A stretch of 64,000 nt of DNA from Streptococcus cristatus (GCF_001578775.1 NZ_KQ969062.1:585410-649409); one strand, 5' to 3'. Counted from the first letter of the stretch, positions 1-10,338 are shown. Translations and numbers: made by a program. The notes: a model not told the origin generated them from the letters alone.

Positions 1-1
1 A

Positions 2-571
2 GCTGGTTATGATAGCCTAGGCAGCTTCTCCAATACGTTTAAGCGGCATACTGGACTTTCGCCTAAAAAATACTATCAGGAATCAACCAAGGCTTATGAT
101 TTCATGGTCAAACAGCTGGATGAGAAGGGAGCTTTTTTGCATCAGGATCCCGACTGTAAAAGTGGCAATCGATTGACTGTGACGCTATCTTATCCTGAGG
201 GGTATGAACCACGTATTAGTTGTGTCGGGCTTTTTAAAACCCGCATACCCAAAGAAGAGCCGGTTATCGGAGTAGCACTGAGTCAGGAGAGCCGGTTTAT
301 TTTTGAAAATGTACCGGATGGTCACTACTATCTTTTGGCCTGTGAATTGCTGGAGGATTTATGCCTAACTAAAAACTATGTCTTGAAGCATAACTTTCGC
401 TGGGGCAGCGATGAGCCTCTCACTTTTTCAGGCGATAGCATCTATCAGGAGGAAATCAGCATGCGCAGGCCCTTGCCCAGTGATCCTCCTATTACAGTTA
501 ATCTTCCAGTTTTAATCATGCGTTCCCTAGCCAAACAAGCGCAATTGAGAATAAGAAAATTTTTATCTTAA
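2..571 (+). CDS. AraC-family transcriptional regulator, 3' part only
   Basis: The reading frame is open from base 2, so the 5' end lies outside the window. The first residues (GYDSLGSFSNTFKRHTGLSP) are the second helix-turn-helix of an AraC/XylS DNA-binding domain, including the usual F..F+...G.SP..Y pattern. Unlike simple AraC proteins the HTH is not at the C-terminus: about 150 more residues follow, with a predicted beta-rich character and no motif I recognise. The effector and targets cannot be read from this fragment. The next gene starts 57 bases downstream with its own ribosome site. The family call is firm, the function of the C-terminal extension is unknown. Confidence 0.8.
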   Translation, partial: AGYDSLGSFSNTFKRHTGLSPKKYYQESTKAYDFMVKQLDEKGAFLHQDPDCKSGNRLTVTLSYPEGYEPRISCVGLFKTRIPKEEPVIGVALSQESRFIFENVPDGHYYLLACELLEDLCLTKNYVLKHNFRWGSDEPLTFSGDSIYQEEISMRRPLPSDPPITVNLPVLIMRSLAKQAQLRIRKFLS

Positions 572-627
572 TTGATAAACTGATACTAGAGATTTATTCT
601 CAGTTATAAACAATTGGAGGAACAATA

Positions 628-1041
628 ATGAAATTAGACGTGTTTTTAAGTTTTAATGGTCAGGCCGAAGAAGCTTTTCGTTTCTATGCAGATCTTTTTC
701 AGACAGAGATAAAGGGACTTGTCCGAGCCAGTGAGATGATGGGCCCAGCAAACCTTCCTGCAGAAAAACGGGATAAGATTGCTTGGATTGCCTTAGATAC
801 GGAAAACTTAACCCTGAATGGTGAGGATGTAGGTGTTTTTAATGACCTATCTATTCCTAGCAATCATCAGCCTAATCAATGGTTGGTTCTGAGCCCAGAT
901 AGTAGAGAAGAAGCCGATGAGCTCTTTGCTAAGCTTGCTGAAGGTGGACAAATTCTCTATGCTATAGAGAATCAAGTTTTTGCTAAGTTTTATGGCCGTT
1001 TGATTGACCGTTTTGGTATCGGCTGGGATGTGATGAAATGA
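628..1041 (+). CDS. VOC superfamily (PhnB/YjdN-like) protein
   Basis: 137 residues starting at an ATG behind a good site (TTGGAGGAAC). The opening LDVFLSFNGQAEEAFRFYAD is the typical start of the PhnB/3-demethylubiquinone methyltransferase-like branch of the glyoxalase/bleomycin-resistance (VOC) fold: a beta strand, then a helix around F-Y-A-D-L-F. Length matches the family (about 130-150). These proteins are small cytoplasmic dimers whose substrates are mostly unknown; no metal-binding set can be assigned with certainty. It lies 9 bases upstream of the TfoX-like gene, so the two are probably co-transcribed. Confidence 0.75.
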   Translation: MKLDVFLSFNGQAEEAFRFYADLFQTEIKGLVRASEMMGPANLPAEKRDKIAWIALDTENLTLNGEDVGVFNDLSIPSNHQPNQWLVLSPDSREEADELFAKLAEGGQILYAIENQVFAKFYGRLIDRFGIGWDVMK

Positions 1042-1050
1042 GGTAGAAGG

Positions 1051-1410
1051 ATGGCTTATAGTGAATCCCTAGCCCAGCAAGTCCGTGCCATTTTAGCTAT
1101 TGCTCTTCCCCCTCATGTTTTTGAAGAAGAGCTAGAAGAGAAGAAGATGTTTGGTGGTTTGGCTTTTATGGTCCGAGGTAAGATGACCGTTACTGTGAGT
1201 TCGAGAAGTCAAGAGCTTGTCATGGTCCGCATCGGTAAGGAAATGGAAAAGCAGGTCCTGCCTAAAAATGGTGCTAGTGTGACGTTAATGAAAGGCAAGC
1301 TTTATCATGGCTATATTGATTTAGATGTCGAGGGACAAAAAGAATTATCTTACTGGATTGGTCTAGCCTTGTCCTACAATCAGGAGCTGACGCAGCATGA
1401 TAAAAAGTAA
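1051..1410 (+). CDS. TfoX N-terminal domain protein
   Basis: 119 residues. The segment KKMFGGLAFMVRGKMTVTV is the hallmark of the TfoX/Sxy N-terminal domain (M-F-G-G-x-x-F). Only the N-terminal domain is present; the C-terminal helical domain of enterobacterial Sxy is missing, as is usual for the many short bacterial TfoX_N proteins, so a competence role should not be assumed. The gene follows the VOC gene by 9 bases and is followed by a terminator-like hairpin. Confidence 0.75.
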   Translation: MAYSESLAQQVRAILAIALPPHVFEEELEEKKMFGGLAFMVRGKMTVTVSSRSQELVMVRIGKEMEKQVLPKNGASVTLMKGKLYHGYIDLDVEGQKELSYWIGLALSYNQELTQHDKK

Positions 1411-1464
1411 GAATTGCTCAGAATGAGTTTTGCTTTCTTAGAAATTCAAATATATTCTCAGAAG

Positions 1465-1516
1465 CTGTATTGATGAAGCTTTAAGTCGGAAAGACTCTTC
1501 ATGGATACAGTTTTTT
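1465..1516 (+). terminator. Probable rho-independent terminator after the TfoX-like gene
   Basis: Nested inverted repeats CTGTAT ... ATACAG and, inside them, ATGAAG ... CTTCAT and CTTT ... AAAG form one long stem that is directly followed by TTTTTT at 1511-1516. It lies 55 bases after the stop of the upstream gene. Confidence 0.6.
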
Positions 1517-2024
1517 CGTATTTTGTTGCACGGATTTTATACCAATGCCAGAGTTCGTTTTGGAGAAGGAGCATGTTTTAGAAGTATGGTAGCAAAGGTG
1601 GTTTATAACCTCACTGAGTTTGGATTTTAATTCTTTAGAACAGAAGTACTCAGCGTATATACACGTTGGTTTAGATAGAAATACTAGATAATTAAGCACC
1701 TACAAACTTTTCTGAAAAATTCTAGATGTGCACCGTAATTATTGGAATTCAGAAATTCAATTTTTTGAAACATGAAGACATTATTTCTAAGGTGCTTGGT
1801 GGAAATCAGAGATTATGATTTAATAGTCAATATGATGAGTATCTCTTTTTTGTTTTGAAATGCGCTTGAACCCATCCTTGCTATAGAGCCTGCCTATATC
1901 CTTGGCTAGCTAGAAAATATGCTGGCGATAGTCAGTAGACCGCCTTTTTATGGTACAATAGTAGGATAGAGTCAGTGGAGATTAACTGGCTATTTTATGC
2001 TAAAGAAAGGGACAAAACAAGTCG
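1517..2024. other. Intergenic stretch without a convincing gene
   Basis: About 500 bases, AT-rich. A 66-codon frame on the minus strand (1499-1699) has no ribosome site or recognisable motif and overlaps the terminator, so I do not call it. A TACAAT hexamer at about 1954 may be the -10 of the nucleoside phosphorylase promoter. Nothing else recognised. Confidence 0.5.
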
Positions 2025-2786
2025 ATGATTCTTGAAGAGTTTGATCAAAACCGTAAGGCCATCATTAATCCAGAGGATTTGATAGATCCTATTGAAGGAT
2101 TTCCGCAGACAGCAGTGTCCTGCTTTGCTCGGGAGACCTTTGCCCGAATGCTGGCGGATTTTGACCATGAGTTGATTACGACGACGTCTATGGCTAACAT
2201 TGAAATTCCTATCTATCGGGTCTTTGCGGATGGGCAGGAGCTAGCTCTTTTCAATGCACCAGTTGGAGCTTCTGCTTGTGTGGCTATTCTGGAGGATTTG
2301 ATTGCTTTTGGTATGAAAAGGCTGGTTCTCTTTGGGACTTGTGGTGTGCTGGACGAGGATATCAAAGCAACATCCGTCATTATTCCGACAGCAGCCTTAC
2401 GCGATGAGGGAACTAGCTATCATTATCAGCCGGCTAGTTCGGAGATAGCGGTCAATGTCGGCTCGCAGGATTTTCTCTTGGATTTCCTTGAGCAACGAGG
2501 GATTTCTCATAGCTTGGGCAAGGTTTGGACGACCGACGGTATTTTCCGAGAAACTGCGGACAAGCTGCGCAGGCGAAAAGAGGCGGGAGCTATCTGTGTG
2601 GATATGGAATGCTCGGCTGTAGCAGCTCTGGCGGCCTTTCGTGGCGTTCAAGTTTGCCAGTTCTTTTATGCGGCGGATCATCTGTCTGAGGAGGCTTGGG
2701 ATATGCGCAACCTGGCTAATCACGCGGACTTAGACGAGAAAGACAAGGTGGCCAATCTGGCGATTCAGATCGCTCTGGCCTTATAG
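2025..2786 (+). CDS. Nucleoside phosphorylase (uridine/purine phosphorylase family, PNP_UDP_1)
   Basis: 253 residues. The phosphate-binding region is visible as LVLFGTCGVLDEDI and the purine/uridine-binding signature as VDMECSAVAALA near residue 190, the M-E-x-x pattern that contacts the ribose in this superfamily. It should cleave a nucleoside with phosphate in the cytosol; the base preference cannot be decided from sequence. It lies 6 bases before the ECF transporter ATPase and was probably transcribed with it, which points to salvage of an imported nucleoside-like or vitamin-like compound. Confidence 0.8.
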   Translation: MILEEFDQNRKAIINPEDLIDPIEGFPQTAVSCFARETFARMLADFDHELITTTSMANIEIPIYRVFADGQELALFNAPVGASACVAILEDLIAFGMKRLVLFGTCGVLDEDIKATSVIIPTAALRDEGTSYHYQPASSEIAVNVGSQDFLLDFLEQRGISHSLGKVWTTDGIFRETADKLRRRKEAGAICVDMECSAVAALAAFRGVQVCQFFYAADHLSEEAWDMRNLANHADLDEKDKVANLAIQIALAL

Positions 2787-2792
2787 AAAAAC

Positions 2793-4478
2793 ATGAAAAA
2801 ACCAATTATTCAATTTGAAGATTTTAGTTTTCAATATCAGGCTCAGTCGGAGCCAACTTTGAAGCATATCAATCTGACCATTTATGAAGGGGAAAAGGTG
2901 CTGCTGATTGGGCCGTCTGGCTCTGGTAAGTCAACCTTGGGTCAGTGCCTCAACGGTATTATTCCCAATATTTACAAGGGTCAGGCCAGTGGACAACTCT
3001 TGATTAAGGGACAGCCAGCCTTTGATAGCAGTATTTATGACAAGTCAAATCTTGTCAGCACGGTCTTGCAGGACACGGATGGTCAGTTTATCGGACTCAG
3101 TGTGGCAGAGGATCTGGCCTTTGCCTTGGAAAATGATATGGTGGATTTGCCCTTGATGCGGGAGAAAGTCCTGCGTTGGGCGAAGCAGCTGGAACTAGAG
3201 CAGCTTTTGGACCATCGTCCTCAAGACTTGTCTGGTGGGCAGAAGCAGCGGGTCAGTCTGGCGGGTGTCTTGATTGATGAGAGTCCAATTTTGCTGTTTG
3301 ATGAGCCTTTGGCCAATCTCGATCCCAAGTCTGGTCAGGACACGATTGACTTGATTGATCGGATTCATAGAGAAGCTGCAACCACGACCATCATCATCGA
3401 GCATCGCTTAGAAGATGTTCTTTATCGACCTGTTGATCGAGTTGTTCTTGTCAATGATGGGCAAATCCTCTTTAACGGTGCGCCGGAAGATCTGCTCAAG
3501 ACGGAGCTATTAGCGGAAAATGGGATCCGAGAACCCCTCTATATCACAGCCTTGCGGCAGCTTGGTTTCGATGTAGCAAGCGTAGCTCATCTGGCTGATT
3601 TGACCAAGCTGGAGCTTGCGGAACTTTCTCAGAGACTGACCGAGCAAAAAGTAGAGCAGGTTGACAGTAAGCACGAAGCTCTTTTAGAACTCGACCATGT
3701 TTCCTTTGCCTATAAGAGTGACAGACCTATTTTGCGGGATATCAGTCTGAAGATTTTCAAGGGTGAGCGGATAGCCATCGTTGGCAAAAATGGTGCTGGC
3801 AAGTCTACGCTAGCCAAGGCTCTCTGTCGTTTTATTGATACAGAAGGGCAATATCATTGGCAGGGGCGGGATATCAAGGGAGACTCTATCAAGGAGCGAG
3901 CGGAGCGGATTGGCTATGTCCTGCAAAATCCCAATCAGATGATTTCGACCACAATGATTTTTGATGAAGTGGCTCTGGGACTGCGGTTGCGTGGTTTGGC
4001 AGAAGCAGAGATTGAAGAAAGGGTTCATGCTGTGCTCAAAACTTGTGGCCTCTATGAATTCCGCAGTTGGCCGATTTCAGCCCTGTCTTTTGGTCAGAAG
4101 AAGCGGGTGACCATTGCTTCTATATTGGTGTTAAATCCAGAGATTATCCTTTTGGATGAGCCGACAGCTGGTCAGGATCAGCGCCATTATACAGAAATGA
4201 TGGACTTTCTCGATGAGCTAAACCAGCAGGGACACACGATTATTATGATTACCCATGATATGCAGCTCATGCTGGATTATTCGGATCGGGCCATCGTGGT
4301 GGTGGACGGTCAGGTTTTAGCAGACCAGTCGCCTGCTCAGGTTTTGTCCAATCATGAGTTGATTGCAGCGGCCAATCTAAAGGAAACATCGATTTTTAGC
4401 TTGGCTGAGAAGCTGGGAGTGGATCCGCTAGCTCTGACCCAATTTTACATGCGAAAAAAGGAGGAAAGTCATGTTTAA
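2793..4478 (+). CDS. ECF transporter energizing ATPase, fused EcfA-EcfA' type
   Basis: 561 residues with two complete ABC ATPase domains in one chain. Domain 1: Walker A GPSGSGKS at about 40-47, signature LSGGQKQR, Walker B ILLFDEP. Domain 2: Walker A GKNGAGKS at about 330, a degenerate signature LSFGQKKR, Walker B IILLDEP. The second signature with F in place of the first G of SGGQ suggests unequal sites. Fused double ATPases of this type (YkoD-like) drive energy-coupling-factor importers for vitamins and related micronutrients. The stop overlaps the start of the EcfT gene by 8 bases, indicating translational coupling. No substrate-binding S component is adjacent. Confidence 0.85.
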   Translation: MKKPIIQFEDFSFQYQAQSEPTLKHINLTIYEGEKVLLIGPSGSGKSTLGQCLNGIIPNIYKGQASGQLLIKGQPAFDSSIYDKSNLVSTVLQDTDGQFIGLSVAEDLAFALENDMVDLPLMREKVLRWAKQLELEQLLDHRPQDLSGGQKQRVSLAGVLIDESPILLFDEPLANLDPKSGQDTIDLIDRIHREAATTTIIIEHRLEDVLYRPVDRVVLVNDGQILFNGAPEDLLKTELLAENGIREPLYITALRQLGFDVASVAHLADLTKLELAELSQRLTEQKVEQVDSKHEALLELDHVSFAYKSDRPILRDISLKIFKGERIAIVGKNGAGKSTLAKALCRFIDTEGQYHWQGRDIKGDSIKERAERIGYVLQNPNQMISTTMIFDEVALGLRLRGLAEAEIEERVHAVLKTCGLYEFRSWPISALSFGQKKRVTIASILVLNPEIILLDEPTAGQDQRHYTEMMDFLDELNQQGHTIIMITHDMQLMLDYSDRAIVVVDGQVLADQSPAQVLSNHELIAAANLKETSIFSLAEKLGVDPLALTQFYMRKKEESHV

Positions 4479-5307
4479 TCAACAGAAATTGATTGGCTAC
4501 CATGCCGGAAAGACTTTTCTCCATGCTCTTTCTGGTGCCAGCAAACTCATCTTTTTTATCTTGGTTTCAGTGGCGGCCATGATGAGCTACGATACGCGTT
4601 TCCTCCTTATTGTGGCTCTGGCTTCTCTGATGTTATTTCGAGTGTCTGAGATTCGGCTGAAAGATATTTCTTTTGTTCTGGCTTTTGCGGGAACCTTTGC
4701 AGCGCTGAATATTTTCATGGTCTATCTCTTTGCCCCTCAGTATGGGGTAGAGATTTATGGAGCAAAGAATTTGCTTTGGACAGGCTGGGGAGCTTATAAT
4801 CTCACGCTTCAGGAACTCTTTTATCTCTTGAATCTTTTGCTCAAGTATTTCTCAACGATTCCCCTAGCGGTGATCTTTCTCATGACCACCCATCCCAGTC
4901 AATTTGCTTCCAGTCTAAATCAAATCGGCCTTTCCTATAAGATTGCCTATGCGGTCAGTCTGACCCTGCGGTATATTCCAGATTTGCAGGAGGAATTTTA
5001 CCTCATCAAGATGTCTCAAGAGGCGCGTGGACAAGAATTATCCCAAAAAGCTTCCCTCAGCAAGCGGGTCAAGGGCAATCTGCAAATCGTCATTCCCCTA
5101 ATTTTCAGCTCGCTCGAGCGAATCAATACTATCGCGACGGCCATGGAGCTACGCCGCTTTGGGAAAAATAAAAAGCGGACCTGGTACACCCAGCAAGTCT
5201 TCGGAAAACTAGACAAACTTGTAATCTTGGTGTCCGTCCTTCTACTAGTTCTTAGCCTTCTTCTTTTCGTTGTTAATCAAGGACGCTTTTATAATCCTTG
5301 GGCCTAG
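4471..5307 (+). CDS. ECF transporter transmembrane coupling protein EcfT
   Basis: 278 residues, several membrane segments in the first and last thirds. The cytoplasmic coupling region shows two arginine motifs, QEARGQE at about 190 and MELRRFG at about 226, matching the paired Ala-Arg-Gly/Ser-type motifs by which EcfT contacts the two ATPases. It is coupled to the upstream ATPase by an 8-base overlap. The substrate depends on an S protein that is not encoded nearby, so it may share S components from elsewhere or use an unrecognised one. Confidence 0.85.
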   Translation: MFNQQKLIGYHAGKTFLHALSGASKLIFFILVSVAAMMSYDTRFLLIVALASLMLFRVSEIRLKDISFVLAFAGTFAALNIFMVYLFAPQYGVEIYGAKNLLWTGWGAYNLTLQELFYLLNLLLKYFSTIPLAVIFLMTTHPSQFASSLNQIGLSYKIAYAVSLTLRYIPDLQEEFYLIKMSQEARGQELSQKASLSKRVKGNLQIVIPLIFSSLERINTIATAMELRRFGKNKKRTWYTQQVFGKLDKLVILVSVLLLVLSLLLFVVNQGRFYNPWA

Positions 5308-5349
5308 GATCGAGGTGGAAAATGAGCCATGTTTGGATTGAGAGGATAA

Positions 5350-5937
5350 TTGGTGCAAGAAAAAATAAATTTTAAATTTTATAAGGAATTACTTTTTCCT
5401 GTTTTTTGTGGTCTAGGGGCTTTCGTTTTGCTCTTGGCTTTGTCACAGACAGATGAAGTCGGGGGGAGAATGGCCCTTATTTCAATCATCTTGCTAATGG
5501 CGATGAGTGGTCTCTTTACTTGCCTTGCTATAGTTAATAGAGAAAAAAGTTTGCGACGCTGTCAAGAACTTTATTCTCACTTTCCAGAGCTTGAAAAGGA
5601 TTTTCAATTGATTTATAGCGACTCTCGTTATGCGCGTGAAAGCCTATCTCTCTATCTCTACAAGGATGCCATCATACGGGTTGATAGTTATTTCCAATTT
5701 CTCATGCTTTCTGACTTATCTGATGTGACCATTAAGATTGAGGAAGTGCAAGAAACAAAGTATGCAAAAGTTCATCACCTGTATCTGTATTACAATCCAA
5801 TGAGTTCTAATAAAGATATTCGTCTGGCTTTTGGACCTTATACGGATCAAAAATATATTGACTTATTACAGTTTTTAGATATAATAAATCAAGTTGCCCC
5901 TCGGATTCGAATCTATAATGAAGCTGTGGAAAAATAG
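5350..5937 (+). CDS. Hypothetical membrane protein (two N-terminal TM segments)
   Basis: 195 residues, TTG start (a GTG follows immediately at 5353, either could be used). Two hydrophobic segments lie at about residues 13-29 (LLFPVFCGLGAFVLLLAL) and 38-60, followed by a soluble domain of about 130 residues with beta-strand character and no motif I know. It follows the EcfT gene by 42 bases and could be the last member of that operon, but it does not look like an S component, which would have six helices. It faces the DUF805 gene, with a shared terminator hairpin between them. Confidence 0.6.
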   Translation: MVQEKINFKFYKELLFPVFCGLGAFVLLLALSQTDEVGGRMALISIILLMAMSGLFTCLAIVNREKSLRRCQELYSHFPELEKDFQLIYSDSRYARESLSLYLYKDAIIRVDSYFQFLMLSDLSDVTIKIEEVQETKYAKVHHLYLYYNPMSSNKDIRLAFGPYTDQKYIDLLQFLDIINQVAPRIRIYNEAVEK

Positions 5938-5972
5938 TATGCTTTAACAAACAGAAAAAATCAGGTGAATTT

Positions 5973-6027
5973 AACAGGCCTCCCAAAGAGTTAGACATAA
6001 AAAATCTAACTTTTCGGGAGGCCTGTT
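5973..6027. terminator. Bidirectional terminator hairpin between convergent genes
   Basis: Perfect outer arms AACAGGCCTCCC and GGGAGGCCTGTT with an inner pair AGTTAGA ... TCTAACT. It sits between the stop of the plus-strand gene at 5937 and the end of the minus-strand DUF805 gene at 6063. Its core (CCAAA-AGTTAGA-loop-TCTAACTTTT) resembles hairpins at 34841, 40165 and 44583. Confidence 0.65.
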
Positions 6028-6062
6028 AAAGTAGAATGGTTTTTATTTTATTCAAATGGACT

Positions 6063-6533
6063 TTACTCGTTTTCAGTTACCACAAAATTTTGTTGGTAAT
6101 TTTGCTGCTCTTGATAGGGATTTTGGCTAAATTGCTGATCTTGGTAGTCTGTATTATTATAGGAATCATTGCTAACAAGTTCATATTTTGTAGGCTGACA
6201 ATAAAAAATAAACAGAATAAAATGGCCAAAAAGTGGGACCAAGTACAAAAAGAGAAGAGCCCAATGATAGCCACCATCTCGCAATCGTCGAACTTGAATG
6301 GCGAGAGAGGGAAGCAGAATTGCAATGTAATAGATAACCATCAGGCCAGCAAAGGCGGTAGATAAGGCTCCTCCAGTCTCAGAGTTCAAAACCGTCTCAA
6401 TCAGAAGAGCAGTACAAAGTATTAGTATCATTACTAAAAAATGGCAGAGAATTGGCCACCAATATTCTGGGCGAGTTGAGCGACCGGTGAAATCCACATA
6501 GCCCTTCCAAAATTTTTTATATGCATCAATCAT
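6063..6533 (-). CDS. DUF805 family membrane protein
   Basis: 156 residues. The N-terminus MIDAYKKFWKGYVDFTGRST followed by RPEYWW is the signature of DUF805 (F.GR.sR.EYW.), followed by several membrane helices and the typical VRRLRDGG motif (RRLHD..sGw in most members) at about 83-90. The C-terminal tail is Gln/Asn/Tyr rich. Function of the family is not known; members sit in the inner membrane. Single gene, convergent with its neighbour at 5350-5937. Confidence 0.85.
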   Translation of the reverse strand: MIDAYKKFWKGYVDFTGRSTRPEYWWPILCHFLVMILILCTALLIETVLNSETGGALSTAFAGLMVIYYIAILLPSLAIQVRRLRDGGYHWALLFLYLVPLFGHFILFIFYCQPTKYELVSNDSYNNTDYQDQQFSQNPYQEQQNYQQNFVVTENE

Positions 6534-6897
6534 GTAGTAATCTCCTTAAATATTTTTTATATAGTCTACTATAATTTAGCAAGAATTGGCAAGTTTTGGG
6601 GAAATAGCGATCTTTGACTAGAACAAAATAGATGGCTAAATCAAGCTGTTTTATTATAGCGCTAGAGAAGAATTATGAACAAACTAAGATGCTTGTTTCT
6701 CAACTGATTTGATGAATAGAGCTGTTCTTTACTATTACTATCGTCGAAAGAAACTATGGAATAAAACCTATCGTCCTTATTTATTTTAAGAGAAGAACGT
6801 CTAAAATCAATGTCAGGTCCCCTCTTTCAATCGCTAGGAAATATGATATAATGAAGTGTTATCAAAAAAGGTTTCATTAGCCTTGAAAGGATTAAAA
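6534..6897. other. Intergenic region with the metG promoter
   Basis: 364 bases. A TATAAT at 6847-6852 lies about 45 bases before the metG ATG and is the likely -10. I see no T-box specifier/antiterminator structure that I could support. The rest has no recognisable gene. Confidence 0.5.
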
Positions 6898-8895
6898 ATG
6901 ACTACAAAACAACCATTTTATATTACAACCCCTATCTACTATCCGTCTGGTAAACTTCATATCGGGTCTGCCTATACGACTATTGCCTGTGATGTTTTGG
7001 CTCGCTACAAGCGCCTCATGGGCTACGATGTTTTCTATCTGACTGGTCTGGATGAACATGGTCAAAAAATCCAGCAAAAAGCGGAGGAAGCTGGTATCAG
7101 CCCGCAAGCTTACGTCGATGGCATGGCAGTTGGGGTCAAGGAACTCTGGAAACTGCTAGACATTTCGTACGATAAATTTATCCGGACGACTGATGACTAC
7201 CATGAAAAGGTTGTGGCTGACGTCTTTGAACGTCTCTTAGCCCAAGATGATATCTACTTGGGTGAATATTCAGGCTGGTATTCTGTATCTGATGAGGAAT
7301 TCTTTACTGAAAGCCAGCTGGCTGAAGTCTTCCGTGATGAAAATGGAAAGGTAACCGGCGGAATTGCGCCATCTGGACATGAAGTGGAGTGGGTATCAGA
7401 AGAGTCTTACTTCCTCCGCCTCAGCAAGTACCAAGACCGCTTGGTAGAATTTTTCAAATCACAGCCCGACTTCATTACGCCAGACGGCCGTCTCAATGAA
7501 ATGTTGAAAAACTTTATTGAACCTGGTTTGGAAGATTTGGCAGTTTCTCGTACAACCTTTACTTGGGGCGTTCCTGTACCATCAAATCCTAAACACGTTG
7601 TCTATGTTTGGATTGATGCCCTGCTCAACTATGCGACGGCCCTTGGCTATGGTCAGGAAGACCATGCTAACTACGACAAATTCTGGAATGGAACGGTCTT
7701 CCACATGGTGGGTAAGGACATTCTGCGTTTCCACTCTATCTACTGGCCAATCTTGCTCATGATGCTGGACATCAAGCTGCCTGACCGCCTGATTGCTCAT
7801 GGTTGGTTTGTCATGAAGGATGGCAAGATGTCTAAGTCTAAAGGAAACGTGGTCTATCCTGAAATGCTGGTCGAACGTTATGGCTTGGATGCTTTACGCT
7901 ATTACCTCATGCGCAGTCTTCCGGTCGGCTCAGACGGAACTTTCACGCCAGAAGATTATGTTGGCCGCATCAACTACGAGCTAGCCAACGATCTTGGAAA
8001 CCTCCTCAACCGTACTGTTTCCATGATTAACAAGTACTTTGACGGTCAAGTGCCAGCCTATGAAGAAAATGTAACGGACTTTGATGGTGCTCTGGCTCAA
8101 GTGGCAGCTGAATCCATCGCTGACTACTACAAACACATGGATGCAGTTGATTACCCACGCGCCTTAGAAGCAGTCTGGACACTCATCTCCCGCACAAATA
8201 AGTACATCGATGAAACCGCTCCTTGGGTTCTGGCAAAAGATGAAACCAAGGTCAAAGAACTGGCAGCAGTCATGAGCCACTTGGCAGCTAGCCTTCGTGT
8301 TGTGGCGCACTTGATTGAGCCTTTCATGATGGAAACCAGCAAGGCTGTCCTCAGCCAACTTGGCTTGCCTCAAGCAGTTTCACTAGAAAACCTAGCAATT
8401 GACCAGCTCCCAACAGGTCTGACAGTTGTAGAAAAAGGAACACCAATCTTCCCACGTCTGGATATGGAAGCAGAAGTCGACTATATCAAAGGACAAATGG
8501 AAGGAAACAAACCAGCGGCTCAAAAAGAATGGAATCCAGAAGAAGTCGAGCTTAAACTTAACCGTGAAGCGATCAAGTTTGACGACTTTGATAAGGTAGA
8601 AATCCGTGTTGCAGAAGTCAAAGAAGTTTCTAAGGTTGAAGGCTCTGATAAGCTCCTCCAGTTCCGCCTAGATGCTGGAGACGGCGAAGACCGCCAAATC
8701 CTCTCTGGTATTGCTAAATACTATCCAAACGAGCAAGAACTGGTCGGTAAGAAAGTCCAAATCGTAGCCAACCTCAAACCGCGCAAAATGATGGGCCGCA
8801 TCAGCCAAGGTATGATTCTCTCAGCTGAACACGGCGACAAACTGACTCTCCTTACCGTGGACGAGAAAGTGACAAATGGAAGTTTGATTGGGTAG
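6898..8895 (+). CDS. metG: Methionyl-tRNA synthetase
   Basis: 665 residues from the ATG at 6898, which follows GAAAGG at a good distance; an upstream in-frame GTG at 6856 overlaps the promoter region and is rejected. Class I synthetase: HIGS motif ([11 protein letters not shown], about 19-29) and KMSKS motif ([12 protein letters not shown], about 305). The catalytic domain lacks an obvious zinc-knuckle cysteine set in the connective region, as in the Bacillus/Streptococcus type. The C-terminal 100 residues ([14 protein letters not shown] ... ) are the EMAP/Trbp111-like tRNA-binding domain. It charges tRNA-Met in the cytosol. Single gene followed by a strong terminator. Confidence 0.97.
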   Translation: MTTKQPFYITTPIYYPSGKLHIGSAYTTIACDVLARYKRLMGYDVFYLTGLDEHGQKIQQKAEEAGISPQAYVDGMAVGVKELWKLLDISYDKFIRTTDDYHEKVVADVFERLLAQDDIYLGEYSGWYSVSDEEFFTESQLAEVFRDENGKVTGGIAPSGHEVEWVSEESYFLRLSKYQDRLVEFFKSQPDFITPDGRLNEMLKNFIEPGLEDLAVSRTTFTWGVPVPSNPKHVVYVWIDALLNYATALGYGQEDHANYDKFWNGTVFHMVGKDILRFHSIYWPILLMMLDIKLPDRLIAHGWFVMKDGKMSKSKGNVVYPEMLVERYGLDALRYYLMRSLPVGSDGTFTPEDYVGRINYELANDLGNLLNRTVSMINKYFDGQVPAYEENVTDFDGALAQVAAESIADYYKHMDAVDYPRALEAVWTLISRTNKYIDETAPWVLAKDETKVKELAAVMSHLAASLRVVAHLIEPFMMETSKAVLSQLGLPQAVSLENLAIDQLPTGLTVVEKGTPIFPRLDMEAEVDYIKGQMEGNKPAAQKEWNPEEVELKLNREAIKFDDFDKVEIRVAEVKEVSKVEGSDKLLQFRLDAGDGEDRQILSGIAKYYPNEQELVGKKVQIVANLKPRKMMGRISQGMILSAEHGDKLTLLTVDEKVTNGSLIG

Positions 8896-8914
8896 CAATC
8901 TTTAATCTAATGAC

Positions 8915-8945
8915 AATCCCCCAGCAGGAAGCTGCTGGGGGATTT
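8915..8945 (+). terminator. Terminator of metG
   Basis: Perfect stem AATCCCCCAGCA / TGCTGGGGGATT with a short loop, followed by TT. It begins 20 bases after the metG stop codon. Confidence 0.85.
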
Positions 8946-9072
8946 ATTAGTATTTTCTATTTAGAAATAACTCATATATTTATTTTAAGGATTTACAATT
9001 CAAAATCAAAAAGTTATAATGACATTGGTTTTATAAGGGAGTTAAAAATTATTAAATGAATCGGAGGGAAAT

Positions 9073-10338
9073 ATGAGAAAAAGTTACAGGGGAACAAATA
9101 GAGTTAAAAAACAGAAATTTATATTTTGGGGTTCTATTATTTTTATAACTATCCTAGGCTTAGTTTGTTTTTTTGTCTATAAGCAACATAGTTCGAAAAA
9201 TACTAAAGAAGTTAGTGAACATATATATAGTTCAGATAAAGTTGATATTACAGGGGAGTATATTTCTAATACTGGCAGTAAAGCTATAATTAGTTCCCTT
9301 GACCATAAGTGGAAAATAGACTATCAAACCTCTGATGGTATGGTTTCTGGTATTTTTGAGACTAATTGGAAAGAAGAGGAAAAGAAAAAAACATCCACTA
9401 GCAAAATGAAAAAATCTGATGGTTATGATAGTTTTAAGATTACTATTGAAGTATTTGATGACAAAGCTAAACTTATTACAGTTACTTTATCTGATGGAGA
9501 TATAGACCATGAAATGATATTTTCCAATCAAAAAGATTTTTTAAAATCAGATAATGCCAAAGACCAGGACTTAGTACTCAAGGGGAACTTATCTTCATTT
9601 AACGGTGTTTATTCCAATGACGATTTGGAACAATCAATAGCTGATTCAGGATTTACTTTATATGCATATAAGCCTGAAGATTATTTTCAAAATAGAACCA
9701 GTGTATTCCCAAGACTTACTGGAAAAGGCAATGATTGGAATTTTTGGAGTGGCTCTTCTCATATGCAATATAAGTTGAATGAGAATAAACTGCCTAGAAA
9801 AATAGGAGACTATTATGAAGCATACTTTATTGGAGTAAACCAAATAGCTGTAGAGGGTAAAGAAATTTCAGTGTTATTGGTTCCAGAAAATATTGAGGGA
9901 CCAAATGGAGATATTAGTTCTGAAAAAAGAATAATATTTGGTCAAACAAATCAAATTAGTTTTAGAGAATATCAAGATAAGTGGTGGGAAAAATATACTA
10001 CTGACTCAGTAGAGAAACAAGATTTAGACATTGAAGCCATTATGAAAGGTGATTATGCGACTTTAGCAGGTGTCTGGAAAAATGGAGAAGGTCTGGAAGT
10101 AATTATATCCGCAGATGGAAAAACGAACAGAAATGAGAGTATCTCACCAAATCCGATTTCCAATTCTAAGTTTCCAACACTCAACATTCGGTCAGGGAAT
10201 TCAGGGGCTATGATTGCTTTATTTAAAATTGGCTTTAGAAATCCGTATGGTGATCAATCTGATAGTAGTAGACCGAGATTAGTTTTTGGTCAGAATATCG
10301 GAAATGTCCCTGGTGATCAATACTACTATAGACAGTAG
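9073..10338 (+). CDS. Membrane-anchored DUF6287-type protein
   Basis: 421 residues. A basic N-terminus and one hydrophobic segment at about 18-36 (FWGSIIFITILGLVCFFVY) form a signal anchor; there is no lipobox cysteine. The rest is hydrophilic and should be outside the cell. Near residue 320 the segment IEAIMKGDYATLAGVWKNGE matches the I-x-x-G-D-[FY]-x-[ST]-[IL]-x-G-x-W-x-N pattern that I associate with DUF6287, common in streptococcal surface lipoproteins. Function unknown. The strongly AT-rich codon use differs from metG and may point to separate ancestry. Ribosome site GGAGGG precedes the ATG. Confidence 0.65.
   Translation: MRKSYRGTNRVKKQKFIFWGSIIFITILGLVCFFVYKQHSSKNTKEVSEHIYSSDKVDITGEYISNTGSKAIISSLDHKWKIDYQTSDGMVSGIFETNWKEEEKKKTSTSKMKKSDGYDSFKITIEVFDDKAKLITVTLSDGDIDHEMIFSNQKDFLKSDNAKDQDLVLKGNLSSFNGVYSNDDLEQSIADSGFTLYAYKPEDYFQNRTSVFPRLTGKGNDWNFWSGSSHMQYKLNENKLPRKIGDYYEAYFIGVNQIAVEGKEISVLLVPENIEGPNGDISSEKRIIFGQTNQISFREYQDKWWEKYTTDSVEKQDLDIEAIMKGDYATLAGVWKNGEGLEVIISADGKTNRNESISPNPISNSKFPTLNIRSGNSGAMIALFKIGFRNPYGDQSDSSRPRLVFGQNIGNVPGDQYYYRQ

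Noticed and set aside
1499-1699. 66-codon minus-strand frame
   Set aside because: No ribosome site, no family-like pattern, and it overlaps the terminator hairpin at 1465-1516.
6036-6365. Plus-strand membrane-like frame opposite the DUF805 gene
   Set aside because: Hydrophobic only because it is antisense to membrane helices; the minus-strand DUF805 frame carries the family signature.
6534-6897. T-box riboswitch before metG
   Set aside because: I could not find a T-box sequence or an antiterminator/terminator pair in the leader.
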